From Actinomortierella ambigua (Eukaryota; Mortierellomycota; Mortierellomycetes; Mortierellales; Mortierellaceae): a stretch of 42,276 nt of DNA. A program made the position numbers and the translations under genes. Of the stretch, positions 9,301-21,061 are shown piece by piece. The stretch's first letter is position 1; each line of letters starts with the position of its first letter. The notes under the pieces were generated by a model. That model made no database searches. It worked only from the letters and a program-made list of their open reading frames with translations, and had not been told where the DNA came from. The stretch covers positions 1 through 42,276 of the forward strand of contig JAAAJB010000269.1 in NCBI GenBank assembly GCA_016098155.1, written 5' to 3'.

Positions 9301-11469
9301 ACACCCACATCCCAGTGCACCCTACCACGCACTCACACACGCGTGTCTGCGGGGTAGGGAGGTAGGGGAGGGGCAACAAGGAGCTTGTTCTCCTGACCAC
9401 CATTCCACAAAGACCACACCTTCGAACCCTCACGGCCTTAAGACAACAACCCAAAAAAAAAAAAGAAATACGTGGGAAAGAGAGAGAGAGGGTGTACCTT
9501 TCGTCGAACAGCGTTGAACGTTCGAGTGCAAATGGCACATTCATTCACCGCTTGATCTTGGACCCAAGTAGGGCGGACGAGTAAAAGTGTCTGCTCAGCG
9601 GAATCCTCGCTGGTGAGGATAGGGCTTCGTCCTGTTGTTGTTGTTCCTCCTCCTACTCCGCTGAGGATACTGGAGTGATGATGATTGTTGAAAACACTGG
9701 TGGTGACGCTCAAAGGTGTCCCGTGTCCACTCGCGACGCTTCCTCCTCCACTACCGCTGCCATAGACTCGCTCCATCGAACCCACAATAGACCTAGCCCC
9801 AGAGGCCAGGGCATGACCAACCATCGCTCCAAAACCTACAGCCACAACAATGCGAGGGAGTGTTCACAATAGAAAAAAAATATAGTGATAAGTTTGTTAG
9901 TGTCCAGAGACGTTTGCATAATTAAATAAAAGAAGAAAGAAAAAAAAAAGTCCCGATGGTGTAATCTCCAACTAGCTTTCGTGACAGAGCGGTGAGCGAT
10001 ATTTCACCTATGAGTACACCCAATATCATGCAGAATGTGATGATGGGCTCCAGCAACTGCTGACCAGCCCCAGCCCACCCTATCACGTCCGTCGTTTGTG
10101 ACAGAGAACGAGAGAGACTCCTCTCTCACAGCCCCATCTTGCACTCACATCCACTCACTCTCGCACACTCCTCTCTGTCGATGTCATTCCAAAAAAAAAA
10201 AGGCCCGAGGGAAAATAAACAGGCTGGGCCGGATTTTCTCTTCTCTTCTTTGGCGTAACAGAGTTTTGTCGTAATTTTTTTTTTTTTAACTTGTCCAACC
10301 CAAAAATACCATTCTGCAAGGCACGCCTACCAAACTCACGTCGCCTGTGGTTTGGGGGAGGTGCGTGTGAAATAGATATTGTGTGATGTTCTCATTGTTG
10401 CTGGCTTGTTCGTCATAAAATTCCCCTTTTGATGATGCTTTCTTTTTTTTTTTTTGGTGGGTGGGTGAGGGATGGATGGGGGTATGGAGGATGTGTGGGT
10501 GTGTGAGTTGGGTGGGGTTGGTGCACGAGTCCTGGTCACTCTCCCTCTCTCCTCTCTCCTCTCTCCCCATTCCATTTGTGCCGATGGTACTCTAAACTTC
10601 CCCTCTTAGAATGACCAACCCTTTCCCGCCTCTCTGTCTGTCTCTCTCTCTCACTCCCACCCCTTCCTCTGTACAGCTGCTGGCTGCACCTCGTTGTTCT
10701 CCCCTTGCCTCCAATCCTCCTCTCTCCCTTTTTTTTTTTTTACATATTTCCTTAATTTCTCTCTCACTCTCTTCTCTTTTTTTATACCTTGGCCTTGGCC
10801 AGGACGGAGCAACAGGCCGAGATGACGCTGGGGCGTCATGGTCGGGGACGGGGTTAGATTCCGGGGGGATTGAGACGGCTGAGCAACAGATCGAGCACTG
10901 GCCACTGAGGACCGGCGAGAGTCGGTGCTGCCCCGTGGAGGAGAAGAGTCTTCTGCTGCACCTGACATTGACGCTGCGCCCGTTGCTGTCGTTGTCTTTG
11001 TTGACGTAATAAGAGGTGGGTGGTGACCCCTCCCCCGCCTGCTGCTCGGTGTCCCGTCCCTTCCTTCCCTCTCCTCCTCCTCCGAGGTAGTGATGGGGGT
11101 GGTGGTGGTTGCGGGCCTATCATGGTAGTGCGCGTGATGGGGTTGTCTATCGTCACCGTCGAATGTTCGTCGCTGATCCGGTGGCGGTGGGCTGTTATTG
11201 GAGGTGGAGATTGCACTGCCGTTAAAGTGCTGTTGGTGATGGTGGATGGTTCGAGAATGCTGCGGGTCCACGGATTCATGCTTCTTGGGGAATAACTGAT
11301 CGGACGACGTTGGGAAAGAAGTGGGGTGGGTATAAGAAGAAGAAGAAGAAGAGGAGGATGAAGAAGAATGCGATGCTCCCGTAGCAGAAGTGGTGGTGGT
11401 ATGAGTAGACTGATGCTTGGTCGTGTTCCTGTCTTCGAGAGTGCTGTTCTGAGGACGAGAAGCGGGCAT
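6375..11469 (-). CDS. Membrane-anchored FYVE zinc-finger protein with ARM-like repeats (9 exons, 935 aa)
   Basis: Exons on the minus strand: 11469-10788, 10437-10340, 10059-10008, 9835-9498, 8440-8424, 8279-8129, 8072-8034, 7950-6894 and 6748-6375 (2,808 nt, all phases consistent). The ATG is preceded by an in-frame TGA. Residues 1-260 are Ser/Thr/Pro/His-rich and disordered. Residues 262-288 form one hydrophobic segment, LLEPIITFCMILGVLIGFGA, split between exons 3 and 4. Residues 365-430 form a full FYVE domain with its hallmarks: WVQD (WxxD), RKHHCRQCG (basic HHC motif) and VRVCTDC (RVC), and all eight zinc ligands. The C-terminus contains helical ARM-like units (YDIVEGENERAIQNVLDHGG; HACCTLANLA) broken by poly-Gln. 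FYVE domains bind PI3P on endosomes, so a role at endosomal or vacuolar membranes is inferred. The donor of exon 7 (GTGATT) is weak and a GTTGAA donor 15 nt earlier is possible. The acceptor of exon 2 is A-rich. Confidence 0.8.
8424..8440 (-). other. 17-nt micro-exon encoding the zinc-ligand core of the FYVE domain
   Basis: Minus-strand CACCACTGCCGTCAATG, preceded by CTATAG and followed by GTATGC. It enters in phase 0 after ...VRRK and leaves in phase 2, completing Cys with the next exon, which reads GRVVCHDC. Without it the FYVE domain would lack its basic HHC motif and two Cys zinc ligands. Confidence 0.85.
8441..9497 (-). other. 1,057-nt intron inside the FYVE domain
   Basis: The donor GTACAC follows the exon ending VRRK and the acceptor CTATAG precedes the micro-exon. 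Frames inside are short and low-complexity, and I see no nested gene. This is long for a fungal intron. Confidence 0.65.
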
Positions 11470-12437
11470 GAGTCACCGAGCCAAGGGTGAGAAGGAGCGA
11501 GAAGGACGGGATTCAACACAGGCAACGATACGAAAGAGGAACGATACTTTGTCACTTGCTCACGAAAAAACGGTTCAGCAAGTGTTTCGTTGTCGGAAAG
11601 AGAATTAAAAGGGACGTGTCGGTTTGGCGATCGTAGGTAGGGGCGGAGAGCAAAAAAACAAAAACCGAGGAAGAAGAAAGAGGATCGGCGCAAGACGAGC
11701 TGGTAAGAGTGCTTGAAATGAGCCGAGAAAAAAAAAGAAAAAAAGAAAAGCTGTTGGCGCCTGCGTTTGTTGAAGGTGAAGGTGCTAGATCAAGGTGGTC
11801 AAGGGAAGAGGAGGAAGTTTCTTAAATTTTTTTGGGGAGGTCGTTACGAGTATTTTCTGTTGTTTTTTTGGTGTACGTTGATTTTTTAAAAGCAAAGATT
11901 ACAATGGATATAGAAAGGTGGTGGTAGTAGTAGTGGTAGTAGTAGAAGCAATAATAAAAAGAAAAGAGAGTGTGAATAGGTTGTTCGCAGGTGTGTGGAT
12001 GGGTGGGATGGAGCTGTGCATGTATACGTGCATTCAAAAAAAAAAAAGAGAAGCAAGAATGAGAGAATGCAGCCAAATAAAATACAGGTGCGATTGATCA
12101 CGTGTACTAGGAATGTCAGCGGATGCACATCCCCAACAACACAACACCACAACAAACCATCCAATCGTAAACCGCATATCGGCACGGCTGTTGCAGGCGG
12201 CCCATTGGCCAGGAGTTGGATCCTTAAAGTCCTGCAAGACGCAAGAGAACTACCAGACGAATGTCCTGCCTCTAGGCACCCGGTCACTTACTTTCATCCT
12301 GCACTGGCTCATGGAACGAAAAATGACGACGCACGGCCTTCTATCTCCTATCTCCCTCTCCTCTATCTGTTTCCTATAAACACGCGGATATCTTTAATAG
12401 AATCCTGTGTCTGTCTCTCTGTCTGTGTGGCGTCTCC

Positions 12438-12463
12438 TTTTTTTTTTTTTTTTTTTTTTTTTT
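12438..12463. repeat. T26 homopolymer
   Basis: An uninterrupted run of 26 T. It could be the tail of a minus-strand retroposed A-tailed element, but no matching body or target-site duplication is visible, so slippage is the simpler explanation. Confidence 0.8.
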
Positions 12464-13066
12464 ACTCTCCTCTCTGTCTCTTGTGCCCTTGCTTGTCTTC
12501 AGTCCTCCTCCAAAGAGTGTTGGACTACACCTCGCGTGGCCCAACTTGCAGCGACACCTGCTGCCCTTGCACTAGCCCATTTATATCTCTCACTGCCTTG
12601 TTGCTCCGCATTTCCGGCACCGTCGATCATCCCTTGCCGGGAACACCAGCGTCGGTGTACATTTAACGCACAGCAGGAGACCTGTCGTTTGACTAACGAC
12701 TCTAAGAGATGCTTAAAAAAACGAGGGTGACAAAGTCGTAAAGAGAGTCGCGTCGTATACAAGACACTCTGACCTCCTTTCAAATCGATTCCCGCAGATT
12801 AGATAGGTAACCAGTCGTTCTCTCTCTCTCTCTTTAATTCCTACCAAAGGTTCGATTATTGATCAACCCAGGGGAACCGGGGCGATCTGTCCGATTCTCA
12901 AAATTTGCACCGGCCATACAAATTACGACATGAGGTTCCATCTCCCACCAAAGAGCGAAATGACATTGTCGTCGCGATTCAGGCCACGTCTACTAGCGTA
13001 CTAGATATTGAATCGATTCTTGTACCCTCGTTATCTGAAAAATAACACGTGTGGAGAGAGTGGGGT

Positions 13067-13100
<34 letters not shown>
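13067..13100. repeat. (GA)n microsatellite
   Basis: Nearly pure AG dinucleotides with a single A interruption; no gene association visible. Confidence 0.8.
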
Positions 13101-13101
<1 letters not shown>

Positions 13102-15463
13102 CAGGGCTTGGGAATGGGTTGTTGTGGATCTAAAGTCGGGGTCTTGCTGATTCGTTCCATGATAACCACAGCACGCCCAGAGAAATACAGACATACGTGG
13201 GCCTCAAGTCTCTCTCTAGCTTTTCTCGTCTCGTCCTGGGTAAACCAACTTGAGTGCTCTTTGAGAGAGAATCGATGACTTTTTTTCTACTGGTTCAAAT
13301 CGCATATACGTTTTGTACCACGCGTCCATGCTGAGAACGCCACACACCCTCTGAGGATATGATACTAGGCGTTTGCTGGGCGGACAGTTACACAGGAACT
13401 CTCCTCCCCTCCTCTACTACAACTCTGTCGACGCGAAAAAAAAAAACAACCCAAAGAAAGAAGAAAACAAACTCGATGAGAGGTGGGAGGGCGACACGCC
13501 AGGCCGTTTGTCAAAGGATGGTTTTAGACGATGGATGCGTACGTGCAATCGATGCAGGGGCAGGGGCAGGGGCGGGATTGGCAATATTCAGGAGCGGAAG
13601 AGAAGGGGGAAAATGAGGCAACTCCCCCCTCCCCAGACATCCAAGAGGCAGGAAAGCAATTGTAAGGGAATAGAACACCACTGTCATTAGACATTATAGT
13701 CAAGCTCGATAAACCCTCCAGGGAAATGGCCAAACTGTATTCCCAAACGTGATGAGAAGGAATGAGAGGACCACAGGCTGCACCCCATGACCCGTGTTGA
13801 TGCTCTCGGCTAGATGGGGCATGTCTCTCTCACACCAATGGCTGCCAATGGTTGAAGGATATCCAAACAAAATAAAACATGCGAGCCTTTCTTCCAAGCC
13901 CTTTTTTTCCCTCCTGCATATCCCCAGCTCCTAAACAGCAATGTCACCCTAAAACCATTCTCAATGTCCCACTTGGCCACGCCTATTGGTCGGCACCCTT
14001 TTCAGGGCTAAACGGACGCGAAGTACTACTAGTTCAAAGTTACCCGTGCAATGCTGAAAAAAAAATGTGAATGATCCTCCCTTTTCCGTCCCGTCTACAT
14101 AGTCTGCAGGGGACCCTGGGAAAAGACGCTCTAATAATCCCAGCAGGCAAAGTCAAGGAATACAAATATCCATATCTTTATTTTGGTGCCTTGGTGTGTT
14201 TTTGTATCTTTCTGGAAATAGAGCGATGTGTTGCAACAATGAAAGCTTACCTGGTTACTTGACCATGTGCCATTTGACCATTTGGAGAGATATCCGTTCG
14301 AATCACGAGGGTTGTTATTTTATATTATTTTTTTTTTCTTGAAAGCCCACGGGCGTAAGAGTGTATCCACGCAGCTGGGCTGTGCTTCAGGAGAGGATTC
14401 GTTGAATAATGGGTACTGTACTAACGTGGGCCAGACACATATGGGATGACACTCACAACACAGTGACTACTCTCCTATGATAGGAAGTTGGGCCATGTGT
14501 GAGTAAAACCTGCTTTGTCATAGTGTCCACGCTGACAATGTCATGACACTACTGTGATTCTGGAAGGGCATTCTCAAAAAAAAAAATGTAGGGTTTAGAA
14601 GGGGCGGGGGGAGAGAGGAGGAAACCCCAAAGCGAAGCGAAGAATAGGTTGCGGAGGAAAGGAGAGAAGGTGAGGAATGTTCTACAGCTGAGCACAATTC
14701 GAGGCTAGCTGCTTTTTCGTGGAGCGGGAGACGAAGCATATGTGGAGGGCATTAACCCTCGTTTCTCCTCCGCTACCTTGTCTCTCCACATATTGCAGAG
14801 TGGGATAGGGTGAGAGAGAGAGAGAGGGCTGACTGACTTGAGGATGACAAAACCCGCTCCCCCTCCCAACAACAACAAACTAGCAATGAACTTTGTGTCC
14901 TTGCCAATAACAGAACATCATCCCACCCCTGTAATTGCCCATTGTGATCACAAATGCAGATTGTTTGTAGAAGTGAGAGTCAGAGAGAGGGAGAGAGAGA
15001 GGAAGAGAAACGTCCAACTTGTGATTTGAAGCTAGCCAAGTCTTTGCTCTTGACCGCCGCATTGGAAGGGGGGGATGGGTTGCACTGCTCGCGCGATGTC
15101 TGCGGTGCCAAATGCGCCTTTAGTGTTTACATTGTGGTGTGTCACTCCGGGCGGGTTCAGATGTTCATTTGCGAGGTACAAACAAATTTGCCGAGCTGCA
15201 TTTTGTTGACAAGCACCGAGTACCTCTATCCAGGTTAGGAACCATAGAAAAAGTACGCAGCTCACAAGACACGGACAAAAAAGACGGTTCGAATCGGTTT
15301 GTTTTTTCTTTGGATTTGGAGATGTTTGTTCGCCATTTTGAAAGATCCCAGTATTGGTTGGTCATCGAAAAAAAAACACACACACAACAAATACGCGAAA
15401 ATTACTGCTGTGCGGAAAGAAAGGTCAAATGATTTCCCCAAGCACCTCCGCGTATGGAGAGGA

Positions 15464-15495
<32 letters not shown>

Positions 15496-16194
15496 AAGTT
15501 GAAAAGCTGGGCAAGAGAGTGGGGAACGACCGAAGCAGTCTAGATGAACTGCAATGCTACCTCTTACCCATGCGCAAGGCAAACGTGCTGGACCGAGTAG
15601 GCGAGGCGGTCAACGGGAGGACGGTCGATCTTTTCCCCATATGCTCCTGCACTTCATTTACTCATTTCTCTTAAAGGGACGCCGTTCGTAGAGGACAGCT
15701 CATGAGATTTATGGTTGGGAACCACACACAACAGGGTCGGAGCCGAAAGATGATAACGGTTATTGCATGAGGAGTTGAGTTTGTGAGAAGCATGAGCCAC
15801 TCCAATGCCCTATCTCCGATCACGCCTCTTGCAGCTCTCTTCATGTGCTGTGGAATGGAGGAATGGTTGTACCGCTGAGACCTCTTGGAGAGGAAGGAAG
15901 AGGTGCAGCAGAGTCGTCTATCTACTGTACGTACGTTAATCGCTGGTGTAGACTATGATGTCTTTGCATGGCCTCCAACCTTCCCATTCCGCTAGGCTCA
16001 ATGGCAAGGCGCTTTGGTTAGACTGTGGGTTCGGTTTACGAAATCGGGGGGAGGGGGGTGAAGAGAAAAACAATGAGACACTATTACATTGCTCAGATTG
16101 GCGCCTCCCGTATTGTTGTTGACAGACCTGCGCTCCGTGCGACATAGCGGAGGGTTTAAAAAGTTGTGCTTCCAACGATGAAGACTAAATATGG

Positions 16195-16222
16195 CTTTGT
16201 CATTGTCATTGTCATTGTCACT
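16195..16222. repeat. TTGTCA hexanucleotide repeat, about 4 copies
   Basis: Consecutive TTGTCA units ending in a degenerate copy. A short tandem repeat in non-coding DNA. Confidence 0.75.
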
Positions 16223-16519
16223 GCAAGTAGCTGCTAACGCTTCAAACTCTCTAGCAGCAATGCTTGGTTCGCTCTTGACTGGTGTGTATTTAGAATTTGT
16301 CATTGAAAAAAAAGGAAAGGGACAAACACCTTTTCTCTGGCGAAAGTAAAAGCCCTTGCCGATGATCACCACATGTAGTTGGTTGATCTCCTGCAGTAGA
16401 CAATAAAGAAGCCGTTGTCTAAAAGTCGTTATCGTGGGACACTGCGTGCTGCTGGGATTGGATGCAGCAAAATCTCAGAGATACCGAGAAGGGAGGTAGC
16501 TCTGAAGAGGCCGTGCTGT

Positions 16520-16527
16520 GAAAAGAA

Positions 16528-16560
<33 letters not shown>

Positions 16561-16562
16561 AA
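16520..16562. repeat. (GAA)n trinucleotide tract
   Basis: GAA/AAG repeats with a few G substitutions. A reading frame crosses it but has no other coding character, so I treat it as a microsatellite. Confidence 0.7.
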
Positions 16563-18029
16563 AAAAGAGTTTCGATCAGCCTCCGGCTCCACGGACAATG
16601 TTGCTTTGCATGTGTAGATTTCATTGCCTCTTTTTTTTTATTTTACACGATCGGGCCATACAGGCATTAATGCGCAATGAAGAACGAATCCATGCAGTGA
16701 ACGTATCGGTGTCCTGTGGGGAGGTTGACCGTTGGCTGTTATCAAACAGAGAGAGGAGAGAGAGAGAGTTCATTGTGGCGGATCTCACGTGAAATGAGCA
16801 TTTTAGACTTTGCCTGCCGAGGTGGAGGGGTGGGGGACACAAAATAAAATAGAGCCAGGCGAATACGGAGGTGCTCTCTTACTGACATTTGATATTGGAT
16901 AGTGCCTGTATATGGCGGTACACTAGACGAGACACTTTGCATCTGCTGGGTGGAGAAAGGGACGAGAGGGCGTGAGCGGGTATCTCTCTGTTGGAGGATG
17001 CAGGTGCCAACTCATCATATCCTATCTCCCGCCTCCTCCTGCTGGTGCCCCAATATTGTATCCCCGATGGATACATGTGCCCCTAATCTCGCTCTTCTCC
17101 AACGGCCCGCTCGTTAGATCGTATTTGGCTGCTATCAACTGGCTCCGATTAGTGTGCTGCTCTATTGCTGCTGTCCAGACAGGCAGCAACGATGCAGCCA
17201 ATTCGTAGTCGTAATAGGGCGTCCATCAAGCCAATTTCCCCTTCCCCCCGCCCTTCACTCCGAGGATGTCTGCACTCATGACGACGACACTCCCTCACTG
17301 ATTGAGCTCAATGGGAGGCGGCTTGGTGATGGGGATTGTGCCAAGGAGAGTGGAGTGCCATCATCTGCATGATGGTCGTTGTGTTGCGATCACAACACAG
17401 AGGCCTTTCCTCCAATGGTGCATGGGCCCGGTAACAATCCACTTTCCCCCTTTTTTCAATCTCGCTAACTCTCTTTCTCCTTCTCTCTCTGTATGCACTT
17501 GCTCCTATTTTCTTTTTTGGTCGTGTTGTTGCCCATCGGCATTGATCGACGAAGCGTGAGCGAGAACGAAAGAGAGTGTGGAACACGATGGAAAGAAGTG
17601 ATATCAGGAATGACCTATTGTGGACGAGCCATCAGGTGGGGGGGGGGGAAAGCTTGGTCAGTCAGTCAAGGATACAGTGTACCTGGACAGCAGGAGGAGG
17701 ATGGAGGTACTCTTCATGGAACCATGGTGTGAGTGAGCCAAAAGAAAAAAAAATATTCTGGCGTGGAGAAACGGACTTGCGTTCCACCCACATTATTTTG
17801 TCCTCACCCCTCCTCGGGCTTTATTCAGTCTAATTGAGTGCGATGAACGAGCATGCAGTTTGGAAGGGGAAGGATGAGTGCCTATGCTTGTGCTATCATA
17901 GTCTAGTAGCAGTAGCAGGGAGAGTGAGAGTGCAGAGAGAGAGCACAAAAACAGAGTTTTGCCTGTTGGCCAATGTGAGCTCCTCCCACTTGTTCATTCA
18001 CACGTTCTTTTGTGTCTCCCAAACAGAGA

Positions 18030-18037
18030 TATAAAAA
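18030..18037 (+). promoter_or_regulatory. TATA box of the acyl-CoA synthetase gene
   Basis: TATAAAAA about 256 nt upstream of the ATG. It is followed by a long pyrimidine-rich leader (18101-18262) with CTCT runs, typical of strongly expressed fungal promoters. Confidence 0.4.
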
Positions 18038-18100
18038 TCAAACATTCAGCTGAAAGGTTTGGTGGTGGAGAATATTTAGACCAAGTGAAAAACGGACAAT

Positions 18101-18262
18101 TCTTTTCTCTTTTTCTCATCTCGACGATTCCTCTTCCTCCTCCTTTCATCCCTTCCTACCCGCTCATCCCTCCACGCGCACTCTCATTGTGTCTCTCATA
18201 CTCTCACATTCTTCCTCCTTTACCACGTTCTCTCTCTCTCTCCCCCCCCCTTTTTTCACGAC
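18101..18262 (+). promoter_or_regulatory. Pyrimidine-rich leader of the acyl-CoA synthetase gene
   Basis: Nearly all C and T on the coding strand, ending in a CTCT run and a C/T run 30 nt before the ATG. Such CT tracts flank transcription starts in well-expressed fungal genes. Confidence 0.4.
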
Positions 18263-18292
18263 TCACTACACATTTAAAAACACATTTCTACC

Positions 18293-21061
18293 ATGGGAAA
18301 GTGCCTCACTGTCGAAGTTGGACCCACTGATGTCCAGGGCGAGACCCGCATCCGCCGCTCAGCTCTGTCTGCCAAGCGCCTCATGAGCTCGCCGACCGAT
18401 GATGTCAAGACCCTGTTTGATGTTGTCAACCATTCCGTCCAGGTGCGTGGCAATCGCCAGGCCATCGGCTACCGCAAGGTCGTCAAGATCATTGAGGAGG
18501 AGAAGGAAGTCACCAAGATGGTTGGTGGCGAGGAGGTCAAGGAGAAGAAGACCTGGAAGTTCTTCCAGCTCTCTGGCTACTTCTGGATGACCTACAAGGA
18601 CGCCAAGCAGGTCATGGACAACATTGGTTGTGGTCTGCGTAAGATTGGTGTCGAGCCCAAGGACCGCATCACCGTCTTTGGTTCTACTAGGTAAGACGAA
18701 AGTCCTATGGAGGAAGAAGAGACGTTGATGCTGTTGGTGTGATGGTGGCGATAGTGGTGGCGACGTGGATGGGGTTTCTAACAGACAAGGGTGGAGTGGC
18801 GTGACGAGGAGGGGGGGAATGGGGTGGGGGCTTGTCTTGGCGGCTATTTCGTGAGAAACACCGGCCCCTTCTTTCTGCGCACCTGACTGGGGCCTCAGTC
18901 TCTCCCCCATCCTTACAAACACCAAACATACCATACACCCCACCAAGTCGCCACCAACCTTTTCCCTTATCTTTGGCTCTAGTCGTGGGAGAGGAGGAGA
19001 GGATGGCAGGGGACACTGCAAAGTGTACATGTGTGTGTGTTCAGACACCGTACCTCGAGGGTATTCCCTTGTGGAGAGAGAGCGTGAGAGAGCAAAAAAA
19101 AAACAGCGCCTCTCCCACTGCCACCACCTCCATCCTCTCGGTCTTTTTTGTTCGCTTCACGAAACTGGAGAAGATGAAAGAAGTTTTCTTGTGAGCGGGT
19201 ACCCTCTTTTCAAACGCCGCAAACTCAACGCAAACTCAACGCAAACTCAATGCATACCCGATATCACAAAATGACGGGGGGGGGGAGGAAGATGGAGGGG
19301 AAGATGGCTGAGCCTGAGACCCGATAACTTGTGAGAACAAGCCATTAGGAGATCCTGACCAATACCCTTGTTTCTTTCCTTTTCTTCCAACCTTATCTCT
19401 TTTAACAAATCTCGAAATATAGCGCCAACTGGCTCCTGTTCGCCCACGGATGCTTCACGCAGTCGATGACGATTGTCACCGCGTACGACACGTTGGGCGA
19501 GGACGGTCTGTTGCACTCGATGAACGAGGCCGAGGTCGAGACGGCGTACACCAACGCCGAGTTGTTGAACACGCTGAAGAACGTCGCGGGCCGCTGCCCG
19601 ACCCTGAAGCGTGTCATCTACGACGGCGAGGCCAAGCCCGAGGATGTCATTGCCTTCCAGGACGCTCACCCCCATATCAAGATCATTACCTTTGAGGAGC
19701 TGAAGCAACTCGGCGTCGATAACCCCGTGGCCCCCGTTCCCCCAGCACCCCGTGACTACTGCTGCATCATGTACACGTCCGGCTCGACAGGTAACCCCAA
19801 GGGCGTGTTGCTGACCCACGGCAACCTGGTTGCGGCCATTGGCGGTGTGAACAAGATGTTGAGCAAGTACATCCACGAGGGCGATGTGCTGTTGGCGTAC
19901 TTGCCGCTGGCGCACGTGCTCGAGTTTTTGGTGGAAAACTTTTGTCTTTTCTTGGGTATTACGCTCGGCTACGGTACGGTGCGCACGCTCACGGACGCGT
20001 CCGTGCGACAGTGCCAGGGCGACATCAAGGAGTTGCGCCCGACGCTGATGACGGGAGTCCCCGCCGTGTGGGAGACGATCCGAAAGGGCGTGTTGGCGCA
20101 GGTGGCGCAGGGATCGCCGACGGTGCAAAAGATCTTCCATGCGGCGGTCTCGGCCAAGGGCTGGTTGCTGGACCGCAAGTTGGGAGCGCTGACGGGTATC
20201 TTTGATGCCGTTGTGTTCAACAAGGTCAAGCAGCAGACGGGCGGTCGTCTTCGATTTGCGCTGTCTGGTGGTGCACCCATCTCGGCGGAGACGCAGCGGT
20301 TCTTGACGACGGCGCTGTGCCCGATCCTTCAGGGCTATGGCATGACCGAGTCGTGCGGCATGTGCGCCATCTTGACGCCCGAGGTCTTTGACTATGGTCG
20401 TGTGGGCTCGCCCGTGCCTTGCACGGAGGTCAAGTTGGTGGATGTGCCCGATGCAGGATATTTCTCGACGGACAAGCCCAACCCTCGTGGTGAGGTCTAT
20501 ATCCGTGGACCGTCGATCACGGCCGGCTACTTTAAGAATGCCGAGGAGACGTCGGCGACGTTGACGGAGGACCGGTGGTTGAAGACGGGCGATATCGCCG
20601 AGTGGCATGCGGATGGCACGCTTGCGATCGTTGACCGCAAGAAGAACCTGGTCAAGCTGTCGCATGGCGAGTACATTGCTCTGGAGAAGCTCGAGTCTGT
20701 GTACAAGTCGACGGCGTACTGCAACAACATTTGCGTGTATGCCGACTCGATGCAGTCCAAGCCTGTCGCGTTGATCGTGGCCTCGGAGCCTCGTGTCTTG
20801 GAGCTGGCCAAGGCCAAGGGCATCGAGTCCAAGGACTTTGCCGAGCTGTGCAAGGACAAGGTCATCGTCAAGGCTGTCTTGGACGCCTGCTTGGCCACGG
20901 CCAAGCGCGCTGGCTTGAAGCCGGCCGAGATGCTCCAGGCTGTCTACCTCGAGCCCGAGGAGTGGACCGCTCAGGCCGGTATGTTGACCGCGGCCCAGAA
21001 GCTGAAGCGCAAGGAAATCAACCAGGCGTATGCTGTCCAGATCAAGGAGCTCTATGCCTAA
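18293..21061 (+). CDS. Long-chain fatty acyl-CoA synthetase (2 exons, 678 aa)
   Basis: Exons 18293-18690 and 19423-21061. The GTAAGA donor splits a Ser codon, giving VFGSTSANWLLFAHG across the junction. This ATP-dependent enzyme activates long-chain fatty acids to acyl-CoA for lipid synthesis and beta-oxidation. The adenylate-forming (ANL) motifs are all present: the phosphate loop YTSGSTGNPKGV (about residue 250), LQGYGMTES (about 438), WLKTGDIAE (about 519), and the following fatty-acyl-CoA-synthetase signature with DRKKNLVKLSHGEY and the catalytic Lys region. Length is normal for the LACS/FAA family. I see no signal peptide or clear transmembrane helix. It resembles the soluble or peroxisomal/ER-associated group, and the C-terminus (KELYA) is not a canonical PTS1. 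Codon use is very biased to C/G in third position, suggesting strong expression; this also opens a long false frame on the other strand. Confidence 0.93.
18691..19422 (+). other. 732-nt intron of the acyl-CoA synthetase gene
   Basis: Opens with GTAAGA and ends ATATAG, with TTTAAC about 20 nt before the acceptor as a possible branch site. It contains three 11-bp tandem repeats (GCAAACTCAAC) at 19218-19250. No nested gene seen. Confidence 0.8.
19218..19250 (+). repeat. 11-bp tandem repeat, three copies, in the intron
   Basis: GCAAACTCAAC repeated head to tail; the third copy ends in T instead of C. Confidence 0.75.

Larger units (their letters stand above)
11470..18292. other. 6.8-kb stretch with no supportable gene
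   Basis: Contains the upstream regions of the divergent FYVE and acyl-CoA synthetase genes. I scanned the frames on both strands. The longest (11995-12666 +, 15998-16372 -) are low-complexity with no recognisable motif, and I could not chain frames into a spliced gene. The stretch is rich in microsatellites: T26 at 12438-12463, (GA)n at 13067-13100, (GA)n followed by a G-run at 15464-15495, TTGTCA repeats near 16195 and (GAA)n near 16520-16560. No tRNA cloverleaf was found. Confidence 0.5.

Noticed and set aside
12438..12463. T26 as the tail of a retroposed element
   Set aside because: No element body, promoter boxes or target-site duplication found beside it.
11995..12666. 223-codon plus-strand frame
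   Set aside because: Runs through a T26 tract (poly-Phe) and has no recognisable segment.
15287..15295. GTTCGAATC, resembling a tRNA T-loop (also at 14296-14304)
   Set aside because: Neither site has a matching T-stem, anticodon arm, D-arm or acceptor stem at the right distance.
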